From Leptospiraceae bacterium (GTDB lineage: Bacteria > Spirochaetota > Leptospiria > Leptospirales > Leptospiraceae), in assembly GCA_024233875.1 (NCBI GenBank), contig JACKPB010000004.1:248001-312000 (forward strand): 64,000 bases of DNA. The letters are read 5' to 3'. Positions 55,097 through 64,000 of this stretch are shown here, piece after piece. Under the pieces are notes generated by a model, which saw nothing but the letters and a program-made list of their open reading frames with translations, did no database searches and had not been told where the DNA came from. The first letter of the stretch is position 1. Every line of letters starts with the position of its first letter. A program made the translations under genes and the position numbers.

Positions 55097-56011
55097 ATGA
55101 TCCAGACAGCTCTCAAACGAAAAACCCTAAAACAGGAAACCATCATTACGGGAACAGGTCTTCATTCCGGAAAAAAAGTTACTATGAGATTGCTACCGGC
55201 TCCCTCCGGAACCGGAATCGTTTTTATACCAAATTCATCATCATTTAAAAAATTTAGAATTGAAGCAGTTTTAGAAAATGTAGTAGATACAAGCAATGCC
55301 GTCACTTTAGGAGATGGAGTGCATGTGATTCAGACAGTTGAGCATCTCATGGCAGCTCTTCACTCCCGTGGAATTTCCGATTTGATTATCGAAATAGATT
55401 CCTTAGAAATACCTATTATGGATGGTTCTGCTCTTCCATTCCTGGAAGCTCTTCCCAAGTCCAATCTTCACGAGTTCGATGAAAGCATAGAACCCATCCG
55501 GGTTCAAAATCCGGTCTGGGTAGTGGATGGTGACAAATACCTTGTCATTCTACCCAGTGATACCCTCAAAGTGACTTACCACATTGATTTCAATCACCCA
55601 TTGCTGAGGGGACAGAGTCTTTCTACCGAAATCGATACAGAATTTTTTGAGAAAGAGATACTTCCGGCCCGTACTTTTGGATTTTTGCGTGATGTGAAAG
55701 CACTTCAGGCAAAAGGTCTGGCTTTGGGTGGATCATTGGAAAATGCAATTGTACTTTCCGATGATGGGTATTTAAATGATTCGTTAAGATTTGAAAATGA
55801 ATTTGTTAGGCACAAAATTTTAGATCTAATCGGAGATCTTTCCATAATAGGTCGACCTATAGTCGGACATATCATTGCTTCCAAAGCCGGTCATGCTCTG
55901 GACATATCTATGGGTAAATTATTAATGAGTAAAGTTTCCGGTGATGAGATTTCTAAATTTAAAAGTAGAAGGTTTTACCACACCGAAAAAAGAACTGCAC
56001 TTATCTCCTGA
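55097..56011 (+). CDS. lpxC: UDP-3-O-acyl-N-acetylglucosamine deacetylase
   Basis: Commits to lipid A synthesis by removing acetate from UDP-3-O-acyl-GlcNAc. Zinc ligands are in VEHLMAALHS (His at about 82), HKILDLIGDL (His at about 239 and Asp at about 243), and the catalytic His is in KAGHALD (about 265). It starts with TGTGLHSGK near residue 19. The 304 residues are the usual length. The ATG has AAAGGAAAG upstream. A terminator-like hairpin follows. Confidence 0.96.
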   Translation: MIQTALKRKTLKQETIITGTGLHSGKKVTMRLLPAPSGTGIVFIPNSSSFKKFRIEAVLENVVDTSNAVTLGDGVHVIQTVEHLMAALHSRGISDLIIEIDSLEIPIMDGSALPFLEALPKSNLHEFDESIEPIRVQNPVWVVDGDKYLVILPSDTLKVTYHIDFNHPLLRGQSLSTEIDTEFFEKEILPARTFGFLRDVKALQAKGLALGGSLENAIVLSDDGYLNDSLRFENEFVRHKILDLIGDLSIIGRPIVGHIIASKAGHALDISMGKLLMSKVSGDEISKFKSRRFYHTEKRTALIS

Positions 56012-56059
56012 GATGTTGTTTTTTGTAAAATAAATATTTTTTTACTTGCAACATCTTTT
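56012..56059 (+). terminator. Terminator-like hairpin after lpxC
   Basis: GATGTTG (56012-56018) pairs with CAACATC (56049-56055), and inner GTAAAA pairs with TTTTAC (56025-56030 and 56040-56045), followed by TTTT. It starts directly after the lpxC stop. Confidence 0.5.
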
Positions 56060-56077
56060 CCTACCTATAGATATTTT

Positions 56078-56110
56078 CTACTAATCAAAATGTCAAATGT
56101 TGATTAGTAG
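56078..56110 (+). promoter_or_regulatory. Leader hairpin touching the ptsI ribosome binding site
   Basis: CTACTAATCAA and TTGATTAGTAG are perfect 11-bp arms with an 11-base loop. The second arm ends in AG, the first two bases of AGGA (56109-56112) ahead of the ptsI ATG. It could be an operator or a structure that holds the ribosome binding site. The likely job is control of ptsI, but the regulator is unknown. Confidence 0.5.
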
Positions 56111-56121
56111 GAACATCCGGA

Positions 56122-57852
56122 ATGATTGATAAATCCATAGTTTTAAAAGGAATAGCCGCTTCCCCCGGGAAGATTTATGGTCAAACTTTAAAAATTATCA
56201 CCAGTAATCACCTCATTCTGGAAACACACATTACCAAAAGAAAAGTTCCCAAAGAGATCCAAAGACTCAAAAATGCCCTTAAAAAAACAAAATTAGAAAT
56301 TGAAAATATTATCCGAAAGAACTCGGAAGACATTCACCAGGAATTTAAGGACATTCTAATTTCTCAGATTTATATGGTTGATGATCCACTTCTCATTGAA
56401 GGTGTTCAAAGACGTATTGAAGAGAATTTGGAAAATGCTCCCCTCGCATTATTTCATGAAATAGATCGTATTTCTAATGAGTTTGAAGGAATCGATGATG
56501 AGTACTTCAAAGAAAGAGCTGAGGACATTCGCGACATCGGTCGTAGGATTGAAAACAATCTTTTGGGAAAACGCTCTGATCATATTGTACTATCAAATTT
56601 GAAATATCCTGTAATCATCATAGCCTCCGAGCTTACACCCTCCCAAATTTTGCATATGGACAAAACCAATGTGAAAGGAATCGCTACAGAAAAAGGTGGC
56701 AAAACCGGTCACATGGCTATTCTCGCAAAGTACTACGAGATCCCTTCTGTTGTAGGTATCCCTGGACTCACTTCTGTGATTTCAGAGGATGAATACATTT
56801 TATTAGATGGTGATACGGGAACTGTAGTACAAAATCCATCCATTACTCAGATAAAAGATTTCGGGCCATCCAATCCCTTTCCCAAACCCAATGAACTGGA
56901 ATTTGAAACTAAAGTTTGTTATACCCTCGATAGAGAAAGAATTTGGATCAAGGTGAACCTTGAGTCAGAATTGGATGGAAGGGCCATTAAAAAATGCGGA
57001 GCGGATGGAGTAGGTTTGTTTCGATCAGAATACATTCTGTTAGAACATCCGAGTCACAGTCCATCCGAAGATGAGCAGTTTCAAATCTATCAAAAAATAG
57101 CTATGGAGTTAGAATCCAAAAATTTAGTCATCCGAACATTTGATGTAGGGGCGGACAAACTCAGCTCGGACGCTCATGAAGACAATCCTTTCCTGGGAAA
57201 TCGTGGAATTCGTTACAGCCTGAGGAATCCGGAGATATTCAGACGCCAGATAAGGGCCATTCTTAGGGCATCCAGTTTTGGAAACATTTCTATCCTTCTG
57301 CCTATGGTCACCCAACTTGCTGAATTGAAGCAGGCAAAGGAAATCATAGGAGAGTGCAAACAGGAACTTCAAAAAAAAGGATTGAAGATTAAAAATCCCT
57401 GGCTGGGGATAATGGTCGAAACTCCTGCCTGTGCCCTCTCTCTGGAAAGTTTTGTCGATGATTGTGATTTTTTTTCCATCGGGACAAATGACCTATTGCA
57501 GTATTTCATGGCAGTGGATCGAAACAACTCTCTCCTATCGAATCTATACAATCCTTATAATTATGGCTTTCTTCAAACGTTGAGAAAGGTAATAGATATA
57601 TCCAATCTTCATAATATTCCTGTTAGTATATGCGGAGAATTGGCTTCAGACATTGATTTTACTATTTTACTCATAGGATTGGGTTTTCGGGAACTATCCG
57701 TAGCCCTTCCTCTTGTTAAAAAAATTCGTTCTCTGATTTCACAGATAGATATACCCCAGGCATATCGTTTGGCAGAAGAAGTTCTCAAACTATCCAAAAA
57801 TGAAAAATACTTAGAAATTGATTCATTCTTATTTAACAAACACTATCGATGA
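56122..57852 (+). CDS. ptsI: PTS enzyme I (PEP-protein phosphotransferase)
   Basis: Transfers phosphate from PEP to HPr. The 576 residues have the His domain with KGGKTGHMAILA (active His at about 197), the PEP/metal part with DGVGLFRSEYILLE, and the C-terminal SIGTNDLLQYFMAVDR and the catalytic Cys in VSICGELASD (about 505). All key residues are present. The ATG is preceded by AGGAACATCCGGA and the leader hairpin. ruvA follows after 8 bases. No HPr gene is in the window. Confidence 0.95.
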   Translation: MIDKSIVLKGIAASPGKIYGQTLKIITSNHLILETHITKRKVPKEIQRLKNALKKTKLEIENIIRKNSEDIHQEFKDILISQIYMVDDPLLIEGVQRRIEENLENAPLALFHEIDRISNEFEGIDDEYFKERAEDIRDIGRRIENNLLGKRSDHIVLSNLKYPVIIIASELTPSQILHMDKTNVKGIATEKGGKTGHMAILAKYYEIPSVVGIPGLTSVISEDEYILLDGDTGTVVQNPSITQIKDFGPSNPFPKPNELEFETKVCYTLDRERIWIKVNLESELDGRAIKKCGADGVGLFRSEYILLEHPSHSPSEDEQFQIYQKIAMELESKNLVIRTFDVGADKLSSDAHEDNPFLGNRGIRYSLRNPEIFRRQIRAILRASSFGNISILLPMVTQLAELKQAKEIIGECKQELQKKGLKIKNPWLGIMVETPACALSLESFVDDCDFFSIGTNDLLQYFMAVDRNNSLLSNLYNPYNYGFLQTLRKVIDISNLHNIPVSICGELASDIDFTILLIGLGFRELSVALPLVKKIRSLISQIDIPQAYRLAEEVLKLSKNEKYLEIDSFLFNKHYR

Positions 57853-57860
57853 GGTAATAA

Positions 57861-58457
57861 ATGATCGCCGGCTTAAAAGGATATTTAGAAGAACTTAAAA
57901 CAGATAAGGTATTAATTAATGTGTCCGGTGTGATCTATGATGTGAATATAAGTTTCAAAACTTATGATGAACTTACCTCAAAAATCGGAAACGAAATAAA
58001 ACTACTTATCTACCATTCCATATCAGAAAGAACTGAAAAATTATTTGGTTTTTTACAGGAGAAAGAGAGGGAAGTATTCATCCGGGTACGAAATCTTCCG
58101 GGGATTGGAGAAATGACTGCCCTCAGAGTTCTATCATTTCTTAGCCCGGAAGAATTGATCGATTGCGTCAAACGTGAAGATAAGACAAAATTAGAAAAAA
58201 TTCCAAAAATAAAAGGAAAAACTTCTGAAAAAATTTTATTCGAAATTTCTCAAAATTTAAAAAAATTCGAAGTCTTATTAGGTGAATCACAAAATAAAAC
58301 GGAAGAGCGGGATGATATAGAATTGAGTGTGCTTGCCCTACTTCAGTTGGGATTTGATCAGAAAACAGCTGAAAAAGAGGTCAGGAAAATCATTTCTGCA
58401 AACACAAATATGAAGACGGCTGAAATAATTAAGGAAGTTTTAAAAGCTTCCGGTTGA
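57861..58457 (+). CDS. ruvA: Holliday junction protein RuvA
   Basis: A 198-residue RuvA: OB domain MIAGLKGYLEELKTDKVLI (1-60), two helix-hairpin-helix motifs (VRNLPGIGEMTALRVLSF and IPKIKGKTSEKILFEI), and a C-terminal helical domain that contacts RuvB. It works with RuvB (not here) in branch migration. The ATG follows GAGG a few bases upstream. Its position after ptsI is not a common partnership. Confidence 0.93.
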   Translation: MIAGLKGYLEELKTDKVLINVSGVIYDVNISFKTYDELTSKIGNEIKLLIYHSISERTEKLFGFLQEKEREVFIRVRNLPGIGEMTALRVLSFLSPEELIDCVKREDKTKLEKIPKIKGKTSEKILFEISQNLKKFEVLLGESQNKTEERDDIELSVLALLQLGFDQKTAEKEVRKIISANTNMKTAEIIKEVLKASG

Positions 58458-58463
58458 GATCAA

Positions 58464-60173
58464 ATGGATATTCCCAACTTAAAAAATCTAATTCTGGAAA
58501 ATGTTCCTTATGAAATAGTTGTTTATAATAGGACACCCATTCCTATCTTTTCTAGTGGAGTTCCGGATGAAATTATTCAATTTGAAAAAAATTTCTTTAT
58601 TGGTGAAGATTCAGTCTCGGATTTTTTAAATAAGGAAATTTATGAGAAACGAAAGAATATTCTGGAAAGGGTTTTTGAGACCGGGGAATCGGAAATCGTT
58701 GAAGAAAAATTGAAAGATTCAGAGGGTAATGAAACCTTCATGAAGCAATACTTTCACTTAATCAATGATGCATCTACTGAGGATAGTTTTGTTGTTCGCT
58801 ATGGATTGGATGTTACAGAATTTAAAGAATATGAAGAAAAACTAAAATACATAGCCAACCATGATCCTATGACGGGACTTGCAAATAGACGTCTTTTGTA
58901 TCACAGGATTTTGGACGATAAATTTCGTCTTTCCCAAAATTCCAATCCAAAGAAATCGGCAATTTTTCTATTGGATTTGGATAGATTTAAAGTTATCAAT
59001 GATACCCTCGGTCACTCTGCTGGTGATACACTAATCATTTCTGTATCTGAAAGATTGAGGGAATTGTTTGAAGACATTCCGGATTCTGTAATCTGCAGAC
59101 TGGGAGGTGATGAATTCATAGTCTACCTACCCGGTCTGAGTGATGATGAGGCTCTGTACAATTATTCTGTTGAAATCATTCATTCATTCCGGATTCCCTT
59201 TGAATTGATGAATCACACACTTTTCATAACTACCAGTGTGGGTGTTTTTCAGTTTGAACACAATCTCACAATGGACATAGAAGAAATTATCCACTATGCT
59301 GATATAGCAATGTATGATGCAAAAGAAAATGGACGAAATAAATTTTCGATCTATAGACCGGAAATGCAATCCAAAACAGCTAATCAATTGAATTTGGAAT
59401 CTAGATTGTTCAAAGCGTTTCAGAACAATGAGTTTGTCCTTTTGTATCAACCCAAAATCAGTACAATCACAAAGAAGATCATTGGTCTGGAAGCCTTGCT
59501 TAGATGGAAGGATGGTGATGAAGTCCGTTCTCCAGACTATTTCCTCGGTGCAGCTGAAGAATCCGGTTTGATAACGAAGATGGGATATCAATTGTTTAAA
59601 AAAATATCCGAACATTTAAAAAAATGGAATGATGAGAGTATAGACATAACTGTAGGGATCAATCTTTCCGAAAAACAGTTCTATGATTCGTATTTGATTC
59701 CTCAATTGGAATATGCATTTCAAAAGTATGGTATTGATGGATCCAGTATAGAATTAGAAATCAATGAAACGATTATCATGAAGGACATTGATAGAAGCGT
59801 AGACATTATCCAAAAATTAAAAAACAGAGGAATCTGGGTAGTGATTGATGACTTCGGAGCGGGTACCTCTTCGCTATCAAAACTCAAAAAATGTCCTGTC
59901 CACACCATCAATATTGATAAGTCTTTCATCCAACACATTACCGAAAATTATCAGGATGCAGCAATCACCGGGGCGATTGTATCTATGGCAAATCAATTGA
60001 ACATAAAAGTAAATGTGGAGGGAATTGAAAACAAAAAGCAATTGGACTTTTTTCGTTATCTTCACTGTGAGATTATGCAGGGTTTTTATTTTGAAAAACC
60101 CATGTCCTATGAAAGGATCAATCGACTCCTGATTCAAAAAGCAGATTATTCATCTCATTTTCTATCTGAATGA
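58464..60173 (+). CDS. GGDEF-EAL c-di-GMP protein with an N-terminal PAS-like region
   Basis: A 569-residue protein: a PAS-like sensor (about 10-120), a GGDEF domain with LDLDRFKVINDTLGH and RLGGDEFIVYLPG (about 210-222), and an EAL domain with GLEALLRW, LEINETIIMKD, IDDFGAGTSS and MQGFYFEKPM. Active-site residues of both domains are intact, so it could make and break c-di-GMP. There is no membrane segment. The ATG is 6 bases after ruvA. The balance of activities is not predictable. Confidence 0.92.
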   Translation: MDIPNLKNLILENVPYEIVVYNRTPIPIFSSGVPDEIIQFEKNFFIGEDSVSDFLNKEIYEKRKNILERVFETGESEIVEEKLKDSEGNETFMKQYFHLINDASTEDSFVVRYGLDVTEFKEYEEKLKYIANHDPMTGLANRRLLYHRILDDKFRLSQNSNPKKSAIFLLDLDRFKVINDTLGHSAGDTLIISVSERLRELFEDIPDSVICRLGGDEFIVYLPGLSDDEALYNYSVEIIHSFRIPFELMNHTLFITTSVGVFQFEHNLTMDIEEIIHYADIAMYDAKENGRNKFSIYRPEMQSKTANQLNLESRLFKAFQNNEFVLLYQPKISTITKKIIGLEALLRWKDGDEVRSPDYFLGAAEESGLITKMGYQLFKKISEHLKKWNDESIDITVGINLSEKQFYDSYLIPQLEYAFQKYGIDGSSIELEINETIIMKDIDRSVDIIQKLKNRGIWVVIDDFGAGTSSLSKLKKCPVHTINIDKSFIQHITENYQDAAITGAIVSMANQLNIKVNVEGIENKKQLDFFRYLHCEIMQGFYFEKPMSYERINRLLIQKADYSSHFLSE

Positions 60174-60211
60174 TAGTTTGCAAATTCTACCCTCCGGGGA
60201 AATCTTCTTGC

Positions 60212-60232
60212 TATTTAGAATAATTCTAAATA
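60212..60232. promoter_or_regulatory. PerR-like operator before glutathione peroxidase
   Basis: A perfect 10-1-10 palindrome whose core is TTAGAATAATTCTAA, identical in form to a PerR/Fur-type 7-1-7 box. It lies 26 bases before the ATG, well placed to block the promoter or start. Peroxide-sensing PerR is known in Leptospira, and gpx is a fitting target. Confidence 0.6.
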
Positions 60233-60257
60233 CTATGGGAGGAAAGGAGGGTAGGTT

Positions 60258-60746
60258 ATGAATGAACCCCTAAATTTTCAGGTGAAGGACATAAATGGAA
60301 AGGATGTCTCTCTAAATGCATACCTGGGGAAAATGGTTTTGCTGGTAAATGTTGCTTCTAAATGTGGTCTGACTCCCCAGTATCGTGGCTTGCAGAGTCT
60401 CTATGAATCTTATAGAGATCGGGGATTTGTCATTTTGGGATTTCCTTCAAATGACTTTTTGGGACAGGAACCGGGAACTGAAGCAGAAATAAAAGAGTTT
60501 TGTGAAATCAATTACAAAGTCGATTTTCCATTATTTGCTAAAGTAAAGGTCAAAAAAGGAGAAAATCAGGCCCCGCTCTACAAGTATCTAACCGAAAAAG
60601 AGACCAATCCCGGTTTTGAAGGAGAGATTGAGTGGAATTTCCAAAAATTTTTGATCTCCAAAGAAGGCAAAACAATCAAAAGATATTCTCCGAAAACTAC
60701 TCCTGAAGAAATTAGCATGGACTTAGAGAAACTTTTCACAGAGTAA
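60258..60746 (+). CDS. Glutathione peroxidase-family protein
   Basis: A 162-residue peroxidase. The active Cys is in VNVASKCGLTPQY (about residue 36), with Gln in the GFPSNDFLGQEPG region and Trp in EWNFQKFLI. Most bacterial members use thioredoxin and have Cys instead of selenocysteine, as here. AGGAGGG and GGAGG sit just upstream of the ATG, a strong ribosome binding site. The PerR-like operator suggests peroxide control. Confidence 0.93.
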   Translation: MNEPLNFQVKDINGKDVSLNAYLGKMVLLVNVASKCGLTPQYRGLQSLYESYRDRGFVILGFPSNDFLGQEPGTEAEIKEFCEINYKVDFPLFAKVKVKKGENQAPLYKYLTEKETNPGFEGEIEWNFQKFLISKEGKTIKRYSPKTTPEEISMDLEKLFTE

Positions 60747-60918
60747 ATATCCCCTAAAAAGAATCGATCCGGGTTTTACTTTTTTTCTAGTAGAATCCGG
60801 TAGTTCTGATTTTTCTGTATTGGGATATGATTGTCTTCAGAAAAATTAGAAAGTTTATCCGGAAATATTGGACAGTACTCTCCTATCTCTATTCTGAGAG
60901 TGGATCAAGGCAAATCTA

Positions 60919-62901
60919 TTGAATCATTTCTTCCCTCTCTTCAAACTTTTACTCCTCTTTTTTCTTTTCAATTTTTCTGCAATCTCAGCAAAAGAAGTCA
61001 GGGATGCCATTCAGATATCGAGTCGTGCATCCAGTCTTTTGCCGGGAAAACAGATTCGATATTTGGAAGATAAGAAAGGGGAGATTACTCTTGAAGAAAT
61101 CATTGGGGGGATGCATGAAGAGAAATTTCAGTCCGGTACCCATGACACATTCAATTTTGGATACACCCGGAGTACTTACTGGTTGCATTTTTCTCTGGAA
61201 AATAAAGAGAACAGAGAAAACCACCAATTTCTGGAAGTTGAATTTCCAAATTTAGATTATGTTCACGCATACATACGTGAATACAATCAAATTGTTGTTT
61301 GGGAAACGGGAGACATGCATCCATTCTCCAAAAGAGCCATAGAGCATAAGAATTTTTTATTTCCTCTGGACTTTGCTAAGAAAGAAACCAAGGAAGTTTA
61401 TCTGAGGATTCGTACGGATTCTACTACCATCATTCCTATCAATATCTGGAGGGTGGAGGATATGCTCAGGCGGGATCTCATAGATAATTTTCTTTATGGA
61501 ATCATCATGGGTATCACAATCGTAATGATTAGCTATAATGTATTTTTATTTAGGACGTTTAGAGAGAAATTATTTATATTTTTTATAACTCATTCCCTCT
61601 TCACTCTCATATTTCTCCTGAGTCTCTCGGGATTTTTGTATCAATTTATTTTTTCCAATTCACCTATTCTTTCCAATCGAATACTCATTGTCTCCATCAA
61701 TGGTTTGGTTTGTATGGGGTCCTTTTTTGGACGAGACTTCTTGAATTTGAAAAATACTCACTCGGGCTTATTCAGGATTTCGAATTGGATCATTGGAGGA
61801 CTCTTAATTTCTTTTGCTATCTCATTTGGTTTGTCTTATATGATAGCAACAATACTAATTTCTGTATTGGGAATCATTAGCTTTTTCTTTTTTACTTTTG
61901 TGAGTATATATCTTTATATTTTCCGTTATGAGAAAGTCATATCCCTCTATTTCTTTCTTATCAATCTATTCATCACGTTTGCAGGTGGAGTTGTTTTCTC
62001 TTCCAATCTCGGTTGGCTGGATAGAAATTTTTTTACAACCTATGGATTTCTTATGGCGATTCCCTTTCAAATGATTGTCTTTTCGATCGGGATTTCCTAC
62101 AGGGTGAACATTCTAAAAAAAGAAAAACACGAGATAGAAAAATGGTCGGAAGAGACAAGAATGAAACTAAATTCTATTCAATCAGAAATAGAAACCGCAG
62201 GAAGAATTCACAAGTCGATCCTACCTGACGGATCTCCCAAAATAGATGGTTTGGAGATTCATTCAACTTATCTTCCCTCCAATGAGATTGGTGGAGATTT
62301 CTATGACTTCTGGACGACAGAGGATGGTCAGCTGGGAGTTTTTATAGCCGATGTCACAGGGCACGGAATTCCCGCCGCCCTCTTTGCCTCTATAGTAAAG
62401 TATTCTTTCTCGAGAGGAGCTAGATTCAGTCACGAGCCTGACAAACTTCTCTCCTTTGTAAATACCTCACTCTATAAAAAACTGGGAAATCAATTTCTAA
62501 CAGCAGGATACTTATTGATCGACCCGAAAAAGAGGATTTTGAAATATTCAAGTTGCGGTCACCCTCCGATAATGATTTTTAGAGCTGAAACCGGGAATCT
62601 CGAAGAGTTTAAGCCCAGGGGAAGAATGGTAGGGGTCTTCCCGGAAATTGAATTGGAAGTAAAAAAAATTTCTGTTCAATCAGGAGATCGGATTTTACTC
62701 TATACTGATGGACTCACCGAAGCCTCTAATTCCAAAGAAGAATATTTTGGTGAGAATGGGATTTTAGAAATCTTTAAAAAATTTCAGGGATCGAATGCAA
62801 AGGAAACTGCTGAAGAAATCCTCCGGGCTGTCTCGGAACACACCGGGACAGGGGGGAGTTTTGACGATGATGTCACCTTTCTTCTGATTGATGTTTTATG
62901 A
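60919..62901 (+). CDS. 7TMR-DISM sensor with a SpoIIE-type phosphatase domain
   Basis: A 660-residue membrane protein: signal peptide (about 1-24), an extracytoplasmic beta domain (about 25-190), seven membrane helices (about 195-390), a short coiled coil, and a PP2C domain (about 430-655) with EIGGDFYDF, IADVTGHGIPAALFA and LLYTDGLTEAS. All metal-binding residues look intact, unlike the related protein at 39.5-41.5 kb. It probably senses a carbohydrate-like ligand and dephosphorylates a STAS protein. The start is TTG with AAGG upstream. Confidence 0.88.
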   Translation: MNHFFPLFKLLLLFFLFNFSAISAKEVRDAIQISSRASSLLPGKQIRYLEDKKGEITLEEIIGGMHEEKFQSGTHDTFNFGYTRSTYWLHFSLENKENRENHQFLEVEFPNLDYVHAYIREYNQIVVWETGDMHPFSKRAIEHKNFLFPLDFAKKETKEVYLRIRTDSTTIIPINIWRVEDMLRRDLIDNFLYGIIMGITIVMISYNVFLFRTFREKLFIFFITHSLFTLIFLLSLSGFLYQFIFSNSPILSNRILIVSINGLVCMGSFFGRDFLNLKNTHSGLFRISNWIIGGLLISFAISFGLSYMIATILISVLGIISFFFFTFVSIYLYIFRYEKVISLYFFLINLFITFAGGVVFSSNLGWLDRNFFTTYGFLMAIPFQMIVFSIGISYRVNILKKEKHEIEKWSEETRMKLNSIQSEIETAGRIHKSILPDGSPKIDGLEIHSTYLPSNEIGGDFYDFWTTEDGQLGVFIADVTGHGIPAALFASIVKYSFSRGARFSHEPDKLLSFVNTSLYKKLGNQFLTAGYLLIDPKKRILKYSSCGHPPIMIFRAETGNLEEFKPRGRMVGVFPEIELEVKKISVQSGDRILLYTDGLTEASNSKEEYFGENGILEIFKKFQGSNAKETAEEILRAVSEHTGTGGSFDDDVTFLLIDVL

Positions 62902-62986
62902 AATATGTGAATAGACTGGTTGAAAAAATAATCGAATTCTCTGGAATGGTCATGTATTTTCTTTGTCCGGAAAATCTGCCTCTTCC

Positions 62987-64000
62987 ATGATCAAAACAGC
63001 TCTTCTTATCTTCATCATGTTTTCTCTTCCCGTATTTTCTCAGGAAACATCCGATTTAATTCGAAGTATAGATCCATCCTTTCAACCCAAGAAAACCAGC
63101 CCCGAAGAAATGGATCGAAATGAAATTCTCAGCAAGACACAGAAGAAGCTTCTCCAGAAAGTAGTTGATGAACTCAATGATAGGGAAATCGATGAGTACT
63201 TGTTCAAATTGGGTCTTTCCACAAATGGATCTATCTATTCCAAGAGACTCAGATTGAAAGAGGCCATTTCCGGTTCTTCCTCCTCACCCAAACAGGAAAC
63301 AGGAGGTCGGATTTCTCCCGGAGAATCAGATTCAAATGAAAAAAAAGAACTTCCCTATGTCATAGAAAGTGCCTCTGAAGGGGAATTCGTCTCAATAGAC
63401 AAAACCAAATCAGGTGTTCTCATTCTCAGGGGTAGGGTGAAGATTCGGATAGGTGATGGGGCTCTCACGGCAGACACAATTACGGTAGATTCCAATCGAA
63501 AAGAAATCTATGCAGAGGGCGGAATTCGATTCAAGGATGGACTTCTGGAAGTGGTTGGAGACAAATTCATTTATGATTTTGGAAATGAAAGGGGAGTTGT
63601 GTATGACACTCATGCTTCCTTCTATCCCATTTACTTCATAGGAAAGAAATTAAAAAAAATCGATGAAAACAAATATTCATTGGATTTGGGATATTTTACA
63701 TCCTGCAATGCGGAAGTTCCCCATTATAGTTTTAAGGCTAAGAAATTATTTGTCTACCAGGACAAAAGTATCATAGCAACCAGCCTCTGGTTCAATGTGG
63801 GTGGAACAAAGATGTTCTGGTTGCCTCTTTACTACGGATCCAATATGGGTTCGGGTTGGACGGTTCAGGCAGGGCAAAACCGAACTCAGGGCAAATTTCT
63901 TCAAACAGCCTACCAATGGTCAGAACCTACTGCGATTCCATCTCTCATCTCCCCGATAGGTAGACGGATCAAGATGGATTATTATGAAAAGACCGGTGAG
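62987..64000 (+). CDS. LptD/OstA-like outer membrane protein, N-terminal part
   Basis: A 338-codon open frame that runs off the window. It has a signal peptide (MIKTALLIFIMFSLPVF, cleavage near residue 18) and a low-complexity spacer. An OstA/LptA-like beta-jellyroll (about 135-205) contains GALTADTITVDSN and GDKFIYDF, and is followed by FTSCNAEVPHYSFKAKKL, the Cys-containing segment where the barrel begins. LptD inserts lipopolysaccharide into the outer membrane, in line with lpxC here. The C-terminal barrel is missing because of the window edge. Confidence 0.8.
   Translation, partial: MIKTALLIFIMFSLPVFSQETSDLIRSIDPSFQPKKTSPEEMDRNEILSKTQKKLLQKVVDELNDREIDEYLFKLGLSTNGSIYSKRLRLKEAISGSSSSPKQETGGRISPGESDSNEKKELPYVIESASEGEFVSIDKTKSGVLILRGRVKIRIGDGALTADTITVDSNRKEIYAEGGIRFKDGLLEVVGDKFIYDFGNERGVVYDTHASFYPIYFIGKKLKKIDENKYSLDLGYFTSCNAEVPHYSFKAKKLFVYQDKSIIATSLWFNVGGTKMFWLPLYYGSNMGSGWTVQAGQNRTQGKFLQTAYQWSEPTAIPSLISPIGRRIKMDYYEKTGE

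Noticed and set aside
60831..61073. 80-residue plus-strand frame before the 7TM phosphatase
   Set aside because: It runs into the 660-residue protein gene in another frame, has no ribosome binding site, and its sequence is not protein-like.

Overview
The window looks like a chromosomal core segment of a leptospiral spirochaete (Leptospiraceae). The reasons are an AT-rich base composition judged by eye, very frequent TTG start codons, diderm genes (lpxC, an lptD/OstA-like gene, a type II secretion operon), many GAF, SpoIIE-type phosphatase and 7TMR-DISM signalling proteins, and a likely DUF1577/PilZ-like protein, a family I know mainly from Leptospira. The species cannot be fixed from the sequence alone. 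I see no complete insertion sequence, prophage, CRISPR array or rRNA operon. One tRNA gene, Ala(GGC), is present.

Layout. 0-9.7 kb: a lipase-like hydrolase, two unknown proteins, exported TPR and unknown proteins, a two-domain GH3 NagZ coupled to HemW, a catalase and a small lipoprotein. 9.7-17.9 kb: a LysM-M23 endopeptidase, then a type II secretion operon in the order gspC-D-E-F-G-H-I/J. 17.8-28.9 kb: a membrane protein, a RidA-like protein, a methyltransferase coupled to a DEAD-box helicase, an amidase with a GerM-like protein, an enoyl-CoA isomerase with a TPR protein, an acyl-CoA synthetase with a hydrolase, and Nif3. 28.9-33.8 kb: a gene-poor stretch with hairpins and a decayed reading frame, then a PilZ-like protein, ribBA, a STAS anti-anti-sigma factor, def and tRNA-Ala. 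33.8-41.5 kb: a signalling block with a coiled-coil protein, a GAF-PP2C-HATPase protein, a GAF-adenylate cyclase, a lipoprotein and a 7TM-PP2C. 41.7-50.9 kb: a degenerate Fe-S uracil-DNA-glycosylase-like protein, priA, fmt, a PASTA protein, rpe, and a translation operon (rpsP-khpA-rimM-trmD-rplS-rnhB) ending in FliK-like and FlhB-C-like genes, much as in Bacillus. 50.9-64 kb: a degenerate HD-GYP protein, a PilZ-like protein, yraN, a HAD phosphatase, lpxC, ptsI, ruvA, a GGDEF-EAL protein, glutathione peroxidase behind a PerR-like operator, another 7TM-PP2C, and the 5' part of an lptD-like gene that runs off the window.

How the genes fit together. Three themes recur. The first is envelope building and remodelling (NagZ, M23, amidase, T2SS, LpxC, LptD). 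The second is partner-switching and second-messenger signalling: STAS, three SpoIIE-type phosphatases (one fused to an anti-sigma-type kinase), an adenylate cyclase with a cNMP-binding GAF signature, and HD-GYP, PilZ-like and GGDEF-EAL proteins. The third is translation and DNA maintenance. Most genes sit in tight operons with 4-base ATGA, TTGA or GTGA overlaps.

The observations most worth following are: (i) a 38-bp intergenic repeat at two sites 25.8 kb apart, each lying in a similar decayed antisense reading frame beside hairpins; (ii) an Fe-S UDG-like protein lacking clear catalytic motifs, coupled to a PriA that has lost one whole zinc site; (iii) a perfect PerR-like palindrome before glutathione peroxidase; (iv) a ptsI leader hairpin whose arm meets the Shine-Dalgarno sequence; and (v) the phosphatase/kinase/cyclase block.
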